A stretch of 7,313 bases of DNA from Desulfocapsa sp. (GTDB lineage: Bacteria > Desulfobacterota > Desulfobulbia > Desulfobulbales > Desulfocapsaceae). Below are positions 1 to 5,038 of this stretch, in pieces (position 1 is the stretch's first letter; every line of letters starts with the position of its first letter). A program made the position numbers and the translations under genes. The stretch covers positions 1 to 7,313 of the forward strand of contig DAOVZA010000090.1 in assembly GCA_030635405.1 (NCBI GenBank), given 5' to 3'. The notes beneath the pieces are model-generated. The model was not told the origin of the DNA. It did no database searches and saw only the letters and a program-made list of their open reading frames with translations.

Positions 1-231
1 CCCCGCAAGAAGGAAAATAATCTCACGCCCCTGAATGGTATAATATATGCGAAATCCTGGGCCAAAGAACATGCGAAGTTCAAAAAGGTTAGCGTTGATT
101 GTTTTATGATCCCCAAAGGAACCGATAACCATACTGTCAATACGTCTGAGTATTCTATTACGCGCTTGCCTATCTTTGATTCCGGCTAGCCACTTATCGT
201 ATTGTTTTGTGCTGCGCAGTTCGTATTGCAT
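1..231 (-). CDS. HigB/RelE-type toxin of a type II toxin-antitoxin system (partial, C-terminus beyond left edge)
   Basis: An open frame runs on the minus strand from ATG at 231 to the left edge, giving 77 residues without a stop. The protein starts MQYELRSTKQYDKWLAGIKD and carries the pattern typical of the 'addiction module killer protein' branch of the RelE/ParE/HigB family: a helical, basic N-terminal half (RQARNRILRRID), then G-[DN]-H-K, NLFELRMFFGPGFRIYY and a hydrophobic final strand IIFLLAG. Family members are about 95-110 residues and usually continue with GGDK and basic residues, so roughly 20-30 residues are missing. Such toxins are mRNA interferases or related inhibitors neutralised by a small HTH antitoxin. 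In HigB-type loci the toxin gene comes first, so the antitoxin is expected just beyond the left edge. There is no clear Shine-Dalgarno sequence (AAAGGC directly abuts the ATG). Family is fairly sure; target and activity are inferred. Confidence 0.82.
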   Translation of the reverse strand, partial: MQYELRSTKQYDKWLAGIKDRQARNRILRRIDSMVIGSFGDHKTINANLFELRMFFGPGFRIYYTIQGREIIFLLAG

Positions 232-237
232 GCCTTT

Positions 238-266
238 ATCGTATCCACATGGAGACAATTTGTCAA
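238..266 (-). promoter_or_regulatory. Sigma-70-type promoter of the toxin gene, apparently leaderless
   Basis: On the minus strand a perfect -35 TTGACA (266-261) is followed after exactly 17 bases by TACGAT (243-238), which matches TATAAT at 4 of 6 positions. Seven bases past the -10 lies position 231, the A of the toxin ATG. If this promoter is used, the transcript would start at or next to the start codon, which agrees with the lack of a proper ribosome binding site. Found by eye only. Confidence 0.6.
254..264. promoter_or_regulatory. Small dyad GACAA-T-TTGTC overlapping the toxin promoter (possible operator)
   Basis: Five-base arms GACAA (254-258) and TTGTC (260-264) surround a single central base. 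The dyad overlaps the -35 hexamer and the start of the spacer of the toxin promoter. Toxin-antitoxin promoters are usually repressed by their HTH antitoxin binding such palindromes, so this is a candidate autoregulatory operator. It is short enough to occur by chance. Confidence 0.35.
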
Positions 267-348
267 GTGCAAAGGGGATAATATGTATGATTTATTAGAG
301 TGGGAGGTGTCTCTGGAGGGATTATCTTGGAGGTACTTAATAGGCAAT

Positions 349-393
349 AAGTGGCAAAGTCCATGTTGCTATTTTCCCACTAAATTGCCACTT
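349..393. repeat. Spaced inverted repeat AAGTGGCAA / TTGCCACTT in the gene-free stretch 232-488
   Basis: A perfect 9-base inverted repeat has AAGTGGCAA at 349-357 and TTGCCACTT at 385-393, with a 27-base loop. It lies in the stretch between the divergent toxin promoter and the 3' end of the minus-strand cluster. No run of T follows either arm, so it is not a standard intrinsic terminator. I recognise no gene, transposase fragment or RNA in 267-488. An open frame on the plus strand here (202-492) has no family resemblance and overlaps the toxin, so it is not called. The repeat could be a weak terminator for the cluster or a remnant of something deleted. Confidence 0.4.
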
Positions 394-488
394 TATCGGG
401 TACTATATATAGCTATCATGGAAAATAAGCCCCAGTTCACCCAATGTCCAAAATCGTGGATAGTTTTAGCTCAAAGTCAGGTTTCCTG

Positions 489-1052
489 TTAGAACTTAAA
501 GAGAATCAATTCTTCAGGTTTTTTATCCTTATCAATAGGGACAAAATGGAATGAATTGGTGTCGAGATCTTCCCAGTGGTTAGCTTTCAATTTGCTGGAA
601 AGTGGCCGATAATAAAATGCCAGTTTCATCTTCCGGGTTGATTTATTCATCTTCAGTTTTATGGTGACATCCTGTTGCTTCCATTTATATACAAATAGGT
701 TGTCTGATGTTGTTTTATATGCGGGAAGCCCGTACTGAGCTTTCATGTGAAGGAATAATTTGTCATACACTTCAATGGATTCGATGTTGAGATATACTCC
801 GAAAAGCTGGTCCTTGTAGAACCCGTATATAACCTTCTCAACCGACACATCACCGATCGTATAGATTTCTCCAGGCTTGCTGTAATAGCTGACCTCCTCT
901 TTGTCGCCTAGTTTTGACAACCCGTTATATTTTGATGCGCTGTCACTCCATTTATACTGTAAAACTCCTTTTTGTAAGTCTGATGCACCAGCATTGGTTC
1001 CTAATAGAAAAAACAGGCTTATCATGATTACGGTCAATATTTTGTTCGTCAT
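489..1052 (-). CDS. Small exported protein of unknown function
   Basis: I do not recognise a named family. The frame is open up to 1145, but the start at 1052 (MTNKILTVIM) is preferred because a good GGGAGG sits 9 bases upstream and the protein then opens with a classic signal peptide: a short basic start, a hydrophobic stretch at residues 5-18 and a likely cleavage site AGA|SD after residue 23. The mature part is about 164 residues and rich in Lys, Tyr and Phe, without cysteines. It has the alternating strand pattern YGFYKDQLFGVYLNI, then a helix, QYGLPAY and YKWKQQDVTIKLKM. This layout resembles small secreted alpha/beta proteins that are common in Desulfobacterota and lack a known role. 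It is the last gene of the minus-strand cluster, 61 bases after the acetyltransferase, and has its own strong ribosome binding site. Location is probably the periplasm; function is unknown. Confidence 0.75.
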   Translation of the reverse strand: MTNKILTVIMISLFFLLGTNAGASDLQKGVLQYKWSDSASKYNGLSKLGDKEEVSYYSKPGEIYTIGDVSVEKVIYGFYKDQLFGVYLNIESIEVYDKLFLHMKAQYGLPAYKTTSDNLFVYKWKQQDVTIKLKMNKSTRKMKLAFYYRPLSSKLKANHWEDLDTNSFHFVPIDKDKKPEELILFKF

Positions 1053-1113
1053 TCTATCGTGCCTCCCGTGATTGTGCTTTCTATTCATAAATTGAACAAC
1101 TACAATTTGGGTG

Positions 1114-1614
1114 TTATAGGTCCAGTAAGGAAAGCGACATCTCATGCCAGCTCATCCCACCATGGTCGGAATCAGACTCTCCAATATAGGCAAAGCCATG
1201 TTTTTCATACATCCCAATAAGCTCAGTCTGGCAGATAATATAAATATCTGTCTTCTCTAAGTTCTTCATTGCATCGATAAAAGCTTCAAGGAGCATAGAC
1301 GCAAATCCACTCTTTTGATAATCGGGGTGCACAACCACCGACATCACAACAATATATTTGCCCTCCGGATCATGACCGATCAGTTCTTTAAATTCTTCAT
1401 CGGATAGCTCCACCTTATGAGTAGCACCCGAATTTACAAACCCGATAATCTCCTTATCATTTTCCAAAATAATAAAGCCTTCAGGATAGGTAACGATTCT
1501 TTTGAGAATCTTTTCCTTTGTCGCTGCTTCATCACCTGCATAGGAAACGGTTTCTATCTCAAAGCATCTGTCGAGATCGTGTTTCTGGGCGGTGCGTATC
1601 TGTAAATCAGTCAT
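1114..1614 (-). CDS. GNAT-family N-acetyltransferase
   Basis: A 166-residue protein with the whole GNAT fold. It has an N-terminal strand IRTAQKHDLDRCFEIE, the strand FIILENDKEIIGFV (47-60), then VVMSVVVHPDYQKSGFASMLL (89-109), whose Q100-K-S-G103-F-A105 is the acetyl-CoA pyrophosphate-binding loop (Q/R-x-x-G-x-G/A). Motif B is MYEKHGFAYIGES (135-147). The ending HGGMSWHEMSLSL resembles the arylalkylamine/polyamine-type GNAT subgroup, which suggests a small amine substrate, but the substrate cannot be told from sequence. The enzyme is cytosolic. Its ATG directly abuts the TAA stop of the preceding zinc-ribbon gene (TAAATG) and has only a weak purine-rich stretch (AAGAAAG) upstream, so translation is probably coupled to that gene. 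The family call is secure. Confidence 0.93.
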   Translation of the reverse strand: MTDLQIRTAQKHDLDRCFEIETVSYAGDEAATKEKILKRIVTYPEGFIILENDKEIIGFVNSGATHKVELSDEEFKELIGHDPEGKYIVVMSVVVHPDYQKSGFASMLLEAFIDAMKNLEKTDIYIICQTELIGMYEKHGFAYIGESDSDHGGMSWHEMSLSLLDL

Positions 1615-1989
1615 TTATTTATCGTCTTTCTTGGATGGAAATTTCAGGAGCTTCCCCTGTTTTTTTACGGGCTTTGGAGCGCAATTTGGACAATTCTTAC
1701 AGCCCTTATTCAGCATACTATTGATATGTTTTAAAAGGATTGTACGACAGTCAGGGCAGAGCTGAAGGATGATCTCCTGATAAATATCGTCAAGCAATTC
1801 GTTCTCGTCTTTTCCGGCTATTTCAGAGAGAGCCATGGCTATGAGCTTATCAGGGTGTTTCAGTTCCGGGATGACTTCGTCTTTGCCAGCGATGATTTCA
1901 GTTCGGCAATGATAAAATAATTCTCCATCCGGGAGAGGTTTTCCACAGGAATCACACTCTCTTTTGGAAATATCAGGGATATCTGTCAT
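1615..1989 (-). CDS. Small eight-cysteine zinc-ribbon-like protein of unknown function
   Basis: A 124-residue soluble protein with no signal peptide. Eight cysteines are arranged as C12-x2-C15, then H27-C28, C78-x2-C81, and a C-terminal cluster C97-x2-C100-x2-C103. The pairs C12/C15 and C78/C81 are well placed to form a zinc ribbon with a long acidic helical insert (about 42-75: IAMALSEIAGKDENELLDDIYQEI) between the knuckles. C97-C103 could bind a second metal. The tail after 105 is short and very basic (KPVKKQGKLLKFPSKKDDK), as in nucleic-acid-binding or flexible tails. It sits 8 bases after the amidohydrolase stop and directly before the acetyltransferase start, so it is in the middle of a tight operon. 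The start ATG has only a weak AGG upstream. I know no function for it; metal binding is inferred from the cysteines. Confidence 0.8.
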   Translation of the reverse strand: MTDIPDISKRECDSCGKPLPDGELFYHCRTEIIAGKDEVIPELKHPDKLIAMALSEIAGKDENELLDDIYQEIILQLCPDCRTILLKHINSMLNKGCKNCPNCAPKPVKKQGKLLKFPSKKDDK

Positions 1990-1997
1990 ATGGTTGC

Positions 1998-2780
1998 CTA
2001 TAGAAGTTTTAGTGCGTTCTCGCCCAGTATTGCAGTGAGTAGTTTTTTGCTAATTGGTAATGCTTTGAGTCGTGTAATGCATTCTTTCTGGTCAACCCAT
2101 GGCGAATCACTGCCAAAAAGCAGATATTCAGGTGGATGATTATTGATCATGCGTACTACCTGTTCTTCCTTAAGGTAATGGAGGGCAAAGGAGATTTCCA
2201 TAAAAATATTTTTGCCAATGAGGATCTCTTCCACTTCATCCCAGAGATCCCATCCTCCAAAGTGAGTGCTGATAAGGCGCAGTTTAGGGAATCGTGTCTG
2301 AAGATCAAGGATTCCTGCCGGATCAGCACAGCGGATACGTGGGTAAGCAATATCAAAACCGCAGTGAACAACAAACAGTAAGCCCGTTTCGCTTAGAGCC
2401 TCATATAACGGGTTCAATCTTTCTTCATTAAGAAAAAAGTCTTGATAATAGGGATGCATCTTGATCCCGATAAAACCCTCTTTTTGAACGGTATAAACCC
2501 GTTCTACGAAGTTCGGATCGTCTGGATGAATGGAAGGCAGAGGAATCAGACGTTCGTTTCTGATCTGTTGCGACCAGTTGAGGATAGCATCGAATTGTTC
2601 CGGACGAGTAGCAATGGAACAGATAACACTGCGATCAATACCAGCAAGATCCATGGATGCCAAGAGAGAACTGACAGTGCCCTTTGTATGAGCCGTTATC
2701 TTGCCAACCTTTTCAAGAGATGGGATGGCTTTTGCTGCTACAGCGTCAGGAAACGCATGGGTGTGAAAGTCAATGATCAT
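1998..2780 (-). CDS. Amidohydrolase-2 family metal-dependent hydrolase (TIM barrel)
   Basis: A 260-residue protein matching the amidohydrolase-2 (ACMSD/resorcylate decarboxylase-like) family over its full length. The visible metal and catalytic residues are MIIDFHTHAFPD with H6-x-H8, GIKMHP (K107, H109), FVVHCGFD (H139), LISTHFGG (H173) and LLFGSDSPW with the late barrel aspartate D225. The end ILGENALKLL is the family's usual closing helix. Members hydrolyse or decarboxylate small molecules in the cytosol; the substrate is not predictable here. The start at 2780 is fixed by the conserved MIIDFHTH opening, yet no Shine-Dalgarno precedes it (the upstream bases read CCTCCCCTTATCCT). It is the first gene of the minus-strand cluster, with a promoter at 2830-2858, and diverges from the ABC permease. 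Confidence 0.93.
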   Translation of the reverse strand: MIIDFHTHAFPDAVAAKAIPSLEKVGKITAHTKGTVSSLLASMDLAGIDRSVICSIATRPEQFDAILNWSQQIRNERLIPLPSIHPDDPNFVERVYTVQKEGFIGIKMHPYYQDFFLNEERLNPLYEALSETGLLFVVHCGFDIAYPRIRCADPAGILDLQTRFPKLRLISTHFGGWDLWDEVEEILIGKNIFMEISFALHYLKEEQVVRMINNHPPEYLLFGSDSPWVDQKECITRLKALPISKKLLTAILGENALKLL

Positions 2781-2829
2781 AGGATAAGGGGAGGTCTATA
2801 TAAAAAAAGAGGCATTTTTTCCAAAGCCC

Positions 2830-2858
2830 ATTATACTTTGAGCCATTCATTTTGTAAT
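2830..2858 (-). promoter_or_regulatory. Sigma-70-type promoter for the minus-strand cluster
   Basis: On the minus strand ATTACA (2858-2853, 4 of 6 matches to TTGACA) is followed after 17 bases by a perfect TATAAT (2835-2830). The predicted start is near 2823, giving a leader of roughly 43 bases before the amidohydrolase ATG at 2780. That leader contains a small A6-GAGGCA-T6 symmetry (2803-2820). No equally good promoter for the divergent permease gene is visible in this 103-base gap. A weak candidate on the plus strand is TTGTAA (2852-2857), 16 bases, TAGTAT (2874-2879), which would start transcription close to the permease ATG. Confidence 0.5.
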
Positions 2859-2883
2859 TAAATCTTTGAATAATAGTATATTG

Positions 2884-3720
2884 ATGCACTCTTCAGCACC
2901 AGATAAAAAGAAAACCTGGCGTACCATCAGCAGGTCTCCTCTTTTTGATATTGGCCAGTTTCTTGTACTTCTTGCTCTGATTGCCTGGTTTTTTAACCGC
3001 TCAGTGCAGGATATGAGTTATCACTGGCAGTGGTATCAGATTCCGAGGTATTTGTATGTTTGGGACGATTCTGGTTTTGTGGCAGGCCCACTTCTGTACG
3101 GATTGGGGGTAACCATAAAAATATCTGCGGTAAGTCTAATCGTTGCATTTGTTATCGGGTTGGTCACTGCTCTCTTACGGCTCTCAAGCTCCATTCCGGG
3201 AAAGGTTGTGTCACGGCTCTATCTTGAACTCAGTCGCAATACTCCCCTTCTTATTCAACTCTTTTTTATCTATTTTGTTATGGGCCCCGTTCTGGGCCTT
3301 GATCGTTTTTGGGCTGCTGTTTTAGCACTTAGTCTTTTTGAGGGAGCCTATGCCTCTGAGATTCTTCGGGCGGGAATCATGTCCGTTGAAAAAGGACAGT
3401 GGGAAGCCTCTCATAGTTTAGGCCTTAGCTATCAGCATGCCTACCGCCTGATCGTTATTCCCCAGGCAGTGCGAAGGATTTTGCCACCACTTGCAAGCCA
3501 GGCAATTTCTCTGATAAAAGACTCTGCACTTGTGAGTACCATTGCAGTGTACGATCTCACAATGGAGGCTCAGGCATTAATTTCAGAGACATTTCTCACC
3601 TTTGAAATCTGGTTTACTGTGGCCCTTATGTATCTTGTAATTACAGTATTTTTATCATTTTTGGTATCGTACCTGGAAAAACGGATGGCATCACCCTACA
3701 GGTCGGATTTGTCTTTTTAA
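2884..3720 (+). CDS. Polar amino-acid ABC transporter permease (HisM/GlnP-type)
   Basis: An inner-membrane permease of the histidine/glutamine type. From ATG 2884 it is 278 residues; an in-frame TTG at 2866 would add six. Neither start has a Shine-Dalgarno sequence, and ATG is preferred on codon use alone. Visible segments, numbered from the TTG: a first membrane helix at 31-45, a periplasmic stretch rich in Trp and Tyr (46-72), GVTIKISAVSLIVAFVIGLV (81-100), the family hallmark SRNTPLLIQLFFIYF (123-137), then further helices at 145-160, about 212-228 and 245-270. The cytoplasmic EAA loop that contacts the ATPase is intact: EASHSLG (180-186), nine residues, then I-V-IP (196-199). It would form the channel for a small polar solute. 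The binding-protein gene follows 84 bases downstream. Confidence 0.94.
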   Translation: MHSSAPDKKKTWRTISRSPLFDIGQFLVLLALIAWFFNRSVQDMSYHWQWYQIPRYLYVWDDSGFVAGPLLYGLGVTIKISAVSLIVAFVIGLVTALLRLSSSIPGKVVSRLYLELSRNTPLLIQLFFIYFVMGPVLGLDRFWAAVLALSLFEGAYASEILRAGIMSVEKGQWEASHSLGLSYQHAYRLIVIPQAVRRILPPLASQAISLIKDSALVSTIAVYDLTMEAQALISETFLTFEIWFTVALMYLVITVFLSFLVSYLEKRMASPYRSDLSF

Positions 3721-3794
3721 TTATAATGCAATAAGATGTCAAAATCGTTTTAAGAAAAAGTATTATGTGTAATCGTTTATTCTTATTAATTTTG

Positions 3795-3799
3795 AGGAG
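3795..3799 (+). promoter_or_regulatory. Strong ribosome binding site of the binding-protein gene
   Basis: AGGAG at 3795-3799 (within GAGGAGA) stands 5 bases before the ATG at 3805. It is the clearest Shine-Dalgarno sequence in the window. This contrasts with the permease gene just upstream, which has none, and fits the usual need for many more binding-protein copies than permease copies. Confidence 0.85.
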
Positions 3800-3804
3800 A
3801 AATA

Positions 3805-4641
3805 ATGAAGATATTAAACAAAAATATAGTCTTAAGTTTTGCTCTTATCGCAGTGTTGATTGTGACTACCCTACCTGTCATGGCTGGGAAACTGCAAAAG
3901 CAGTTGATGGCTGAATCAACCATCGATCAGGTTATGCGTCGTGGAGTTTTGCGAGTGGGAATGGACACCTTTCTACCCTGGGCCATGAAGGATAAAAAGG
4001 GCGAACTGGTTGGGTTCGAGATTGATGTGGCCAGAAGACTTGCAGCTGACATGGGTGTAAAGGTGGAATTTGTTCCTACCAAATGGGCAGGAATTATTCC
4101 GGCGCTACTCACTGGAAAATTTGACGTGGTTATCGGTGGTATGGGGATTCAAACCAAACGGGCACTTAAAGTGAATTTTTCCATTCCCTATGATTATTCC
4201 GGTATGGCCATCGTTGCGCATAAAGAAAAGGCTGCTGGTTTTACAACTCTTGAGGACTTTAATAAAGCCGATGTAGAGATCGCCTGTAAGCTCGGAACCA
4301 CCGCAGTAACGGCAGTGAAGAAAAATATTCCAAAGGCAAAATTACGCCTTTTTGATGATGAGGCTCAGGCTTACCAAGAGCTGCGAAATGGAAACGTTCA
4401 TGCCGTGGTTGGTTCTTCTCCAAGGCCTGCTTACGAGGCCATTAAGTACCCTGAAACCATGTTTCTTCCACTCGATAAGAATTTTACCAAAGAGCCCATT
4501 GGGTTTGCTGTTCGTAAGGGTGATTCTGATACTCTCAGTTTTTTCAATAACTGGATCACCATCGTGACTCATGAAGGTTGGCTGGAAGAGCGTCATCATT
4601 ACTGGTTTGGTACTAAGGAATGGGCTCATCTGGTTGAGTAG
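3805..4641 (+). CDS. Periplasmic amino-acid-type ABC substrate-binding protein
   Basis: A 278-residue family-3 solute-binding protein. It begins with a signal peptide (basic MKILNKN, hydrophobic 8-24, likely cleavage PVMA|GK after residue 27). The mature part has RGVLRVGMDTFLPWAMKDKKGELVGFEIDVARRLAADM, whose GFEIDVARRLAADM (70-83) fits the family-3 signature. W94-AGIIPALLTGKFDVVIGGM and the strand/hinge stretch GIQTKRALKVNFSIPYDYSG (114-133) follow; here the usual 'T.TxeR...v.FS.PY' pattern is kept. The second lobe has KLGTTAVTAVKKN and IGFAVRKGD. At 203-206 the usual acidic residue of the last binding segment is replaced by GSSP, so the ligand may not be a standard basic or acidic amino acid. 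Length is typical. It partners the permease upstream; the ATPase is not in this window. Confidence 0.94.
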   Translation: MKILNKNIVLSFALIAVLIVTTLPVMAGKLQKQLMAESTIDQVMRRGVLRVGMDTFLPWAMKDKKGELVGFEIDVARRLAADMGVKVEFVPTKWAGIIPALLTGKFDVVIGGMGIQTKRALKVNFSIPYDYSGMAIVAHKEKAAGFTTLEDFNKADVEIACKLGTTAVTAVKKNIPKAKLRLFDDEAQAYQELRNGNVHAVVGSSPRPAYEAIKYPETMFLPLDKNFTKEPIGFAVRKGDSDTLSFFNNWITIVTHEGWLEERHHYWFGTKEWAHLVE

Positions 4642-4724
4642 ATTATAAAATTACGAAGCCCTTCTTTTCAGTTCGCTCTGCAATTAAAATGATTGCAAAA
4701 TCCGACATTCCAACCCAAAATCTC

Positions 4725-4761
4725 AGTCTATAAAATTAGACACTGTCTAATTTTATAGACT
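4725..4761. repeat. Perfect 37-base palindrome composed of two GTCTA-N6-TAGAC dyads
   Basis: Arms of 18 bases, AGTCTATAAAATTAGACA (4725-4742) and its exact complement (4744-4761), flank one central C. Each arm is itself a dyad: GTCTA-TAAAAT-TAGAC (4726-4741) and GTCTA-ATTTTA-TAGAC (4745-4760), with centres 19 bases apart. It begins 84 bases after the binding-protein stop and is centred about 137 bases before the predicted sigma-54 start site. That is a normal position for an upstream activator site bound by an enhancer-binding protein. A transcript hairpin ending the transport operon is the alternative, but no clean run of T follows (CTCTTTCGATTCTCTTT). The structure is certain; its role is inferred. 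Confidence 0.85.
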
Positions 4762-4853
4762 CTTTCGATTCTCTTTAATCCTTTCATTTCTTCGACTCTC
4801 AGACAACTGACCGGTATGTTAGTACATGTTTCTCCATCGTATGGCATTGAAAA

Positions 4854-4869
4854 TGGCATGAGTATTGCT
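4854..4869 (+). promoter_or_regulatory. Sigma-54 (-24/-12) promoter of the diguanylate cyclase gene
   Basis: TGGCATG-AGTA-TTGCT matches the consensus TGGCACG-N4-TTGCW at every conserved position except T for C in the sixth base, where either pyrimidine is common. GG (4855-4856) and GC (4867-4868) have exactly the 12-base offset required. The predicted start is near 4880, giving a leader of about 159 bases to the ATG at 5039. Such promoters need an AAA+ enhancer-binding protein, and the twin dyads at 4725-4761 lie at about -146 and -127. No activator gene is in the window. Confidence 0.68.
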
Positions 4870-4963
4870 TTATAGCGTTGTTAGGTGAACAATAAAAGCT
4901 GGTATTCACAGACTGATCATCCCTGAAAAAAATGGCTGAGATTTATACGTAATCATAATTTTC

Positions 4964-5009
4964 TTTGTGTTTTGGACACAAAACTGACATAATTTGATTA
5001 AATTATGTC
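4964..5009 (+). promoter_or_regulatory. Two adjacent perfect dyads in the cyclase leader, with an overlapping weak sigma-70 promoter
   Basis: The first dyad is TTTGTGT-N5-ACACAAA (4964-4982) and the second is GACATAATTT-GATT-AAATTATGTC (4986-5009), with only three bases between them. Seven bases after the second comes T8 (5017-5024). A sigma-70-like pair, TTGTGT (4965-4970), 17 bases, CATAAT (4988-4993), overlaps both. Read as DNA, these would be operators over a second promoter. Read as RNA from the sigma-54 start, they would be two stem-loops, the second terminator-like but AT-rich. The sequence cannot decide between these. The cyclase start that follows has a weak GAGAG (5029-5033), 5 bases before the ATG. 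Confidence 0.5.
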
Positions 5010-5038
5010 GATATTATTTTTTTTGAACGAGAGCATCT

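Larger units (their letters stand above)
4642..5038. other. 397-base regulatory intergenic region upstream of the diguanylate cyclase
   Basis: No credible gene is seen on either strand; the longest frames are tens of codons without ribosome binding sites. From left to right it holds a 6-base inverted repeat TGCAAT-N7-ATTGCA (4679-4697), a perfect 37-base palindrome (4725-4761), a direct repeat ATGGCAT at 4841 and 4853, a sigma-54-type promoter (4854-4869), a small hairpin TTGTT-AGGTG-AACAA (4878-4892) inside a longer imperfect stem (4867-4899), and two perfect dyads before the cyclase start (4964-4982, 4986-5009). The unusual density of symmetric elements points to control of the downstream gene. 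Confidence 0.7.

Noticed and set aside
352..370. Possible second sigma-54 promoter (TGGCA...TTGCT)
   Set aside because: The GG to GC offset is 15 bases instead of 12, so it cannot be a functional -24/-12 element.
202..492. 96-residue plus-strand open frame
   Set aside because: It starts inside the toxin gene on the opposite strand, has no ribosome binding site and its Cys/Trp-rich translation resembles no family. It is most likely a chance frame.
1053..1145. Longer N-terminus of the exported protein, starting at 1145
   Set aside because: It would overlap the acetyltransferase gene and bury the signal peptide behind 31 polar residues. The start at 1052 has GGGAGG at good spacing.
2442..2861. 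139-residue plus-strand frame opposite the amidohydrolase
   Set aside because: It lies antisense to a fully conserved enzyme, has no family resemblance and no ribosome binding site.
3699..3727. TATAAT at 3722-3727 as an internal promoter for the binding-protein gene
   Set aside because: The -10 is perfect, but no -35 resembling TTGACA is found at 16-18 bases upstream, and it overlaps the end of the permease gene.
4867..4899. Integron attC-like core (GTTGTTAGGTGAACAA)
   Set aside because: GTTAGGT fits the GTTRRRY core, but no matching RYYYAAC partner with the inner boxes is found upstream, and there is no cassette or integrase. Only a small hairpin remains.
4880..5038. Cyclic di-GMP riboswitch in the leader of the cyclase gene
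   Set aside because: The expected GEMM core sequences (CACGCA...GCAAACC-like and the tetraloop receptor) are not present; the leader is AT-rich with simple dyads.
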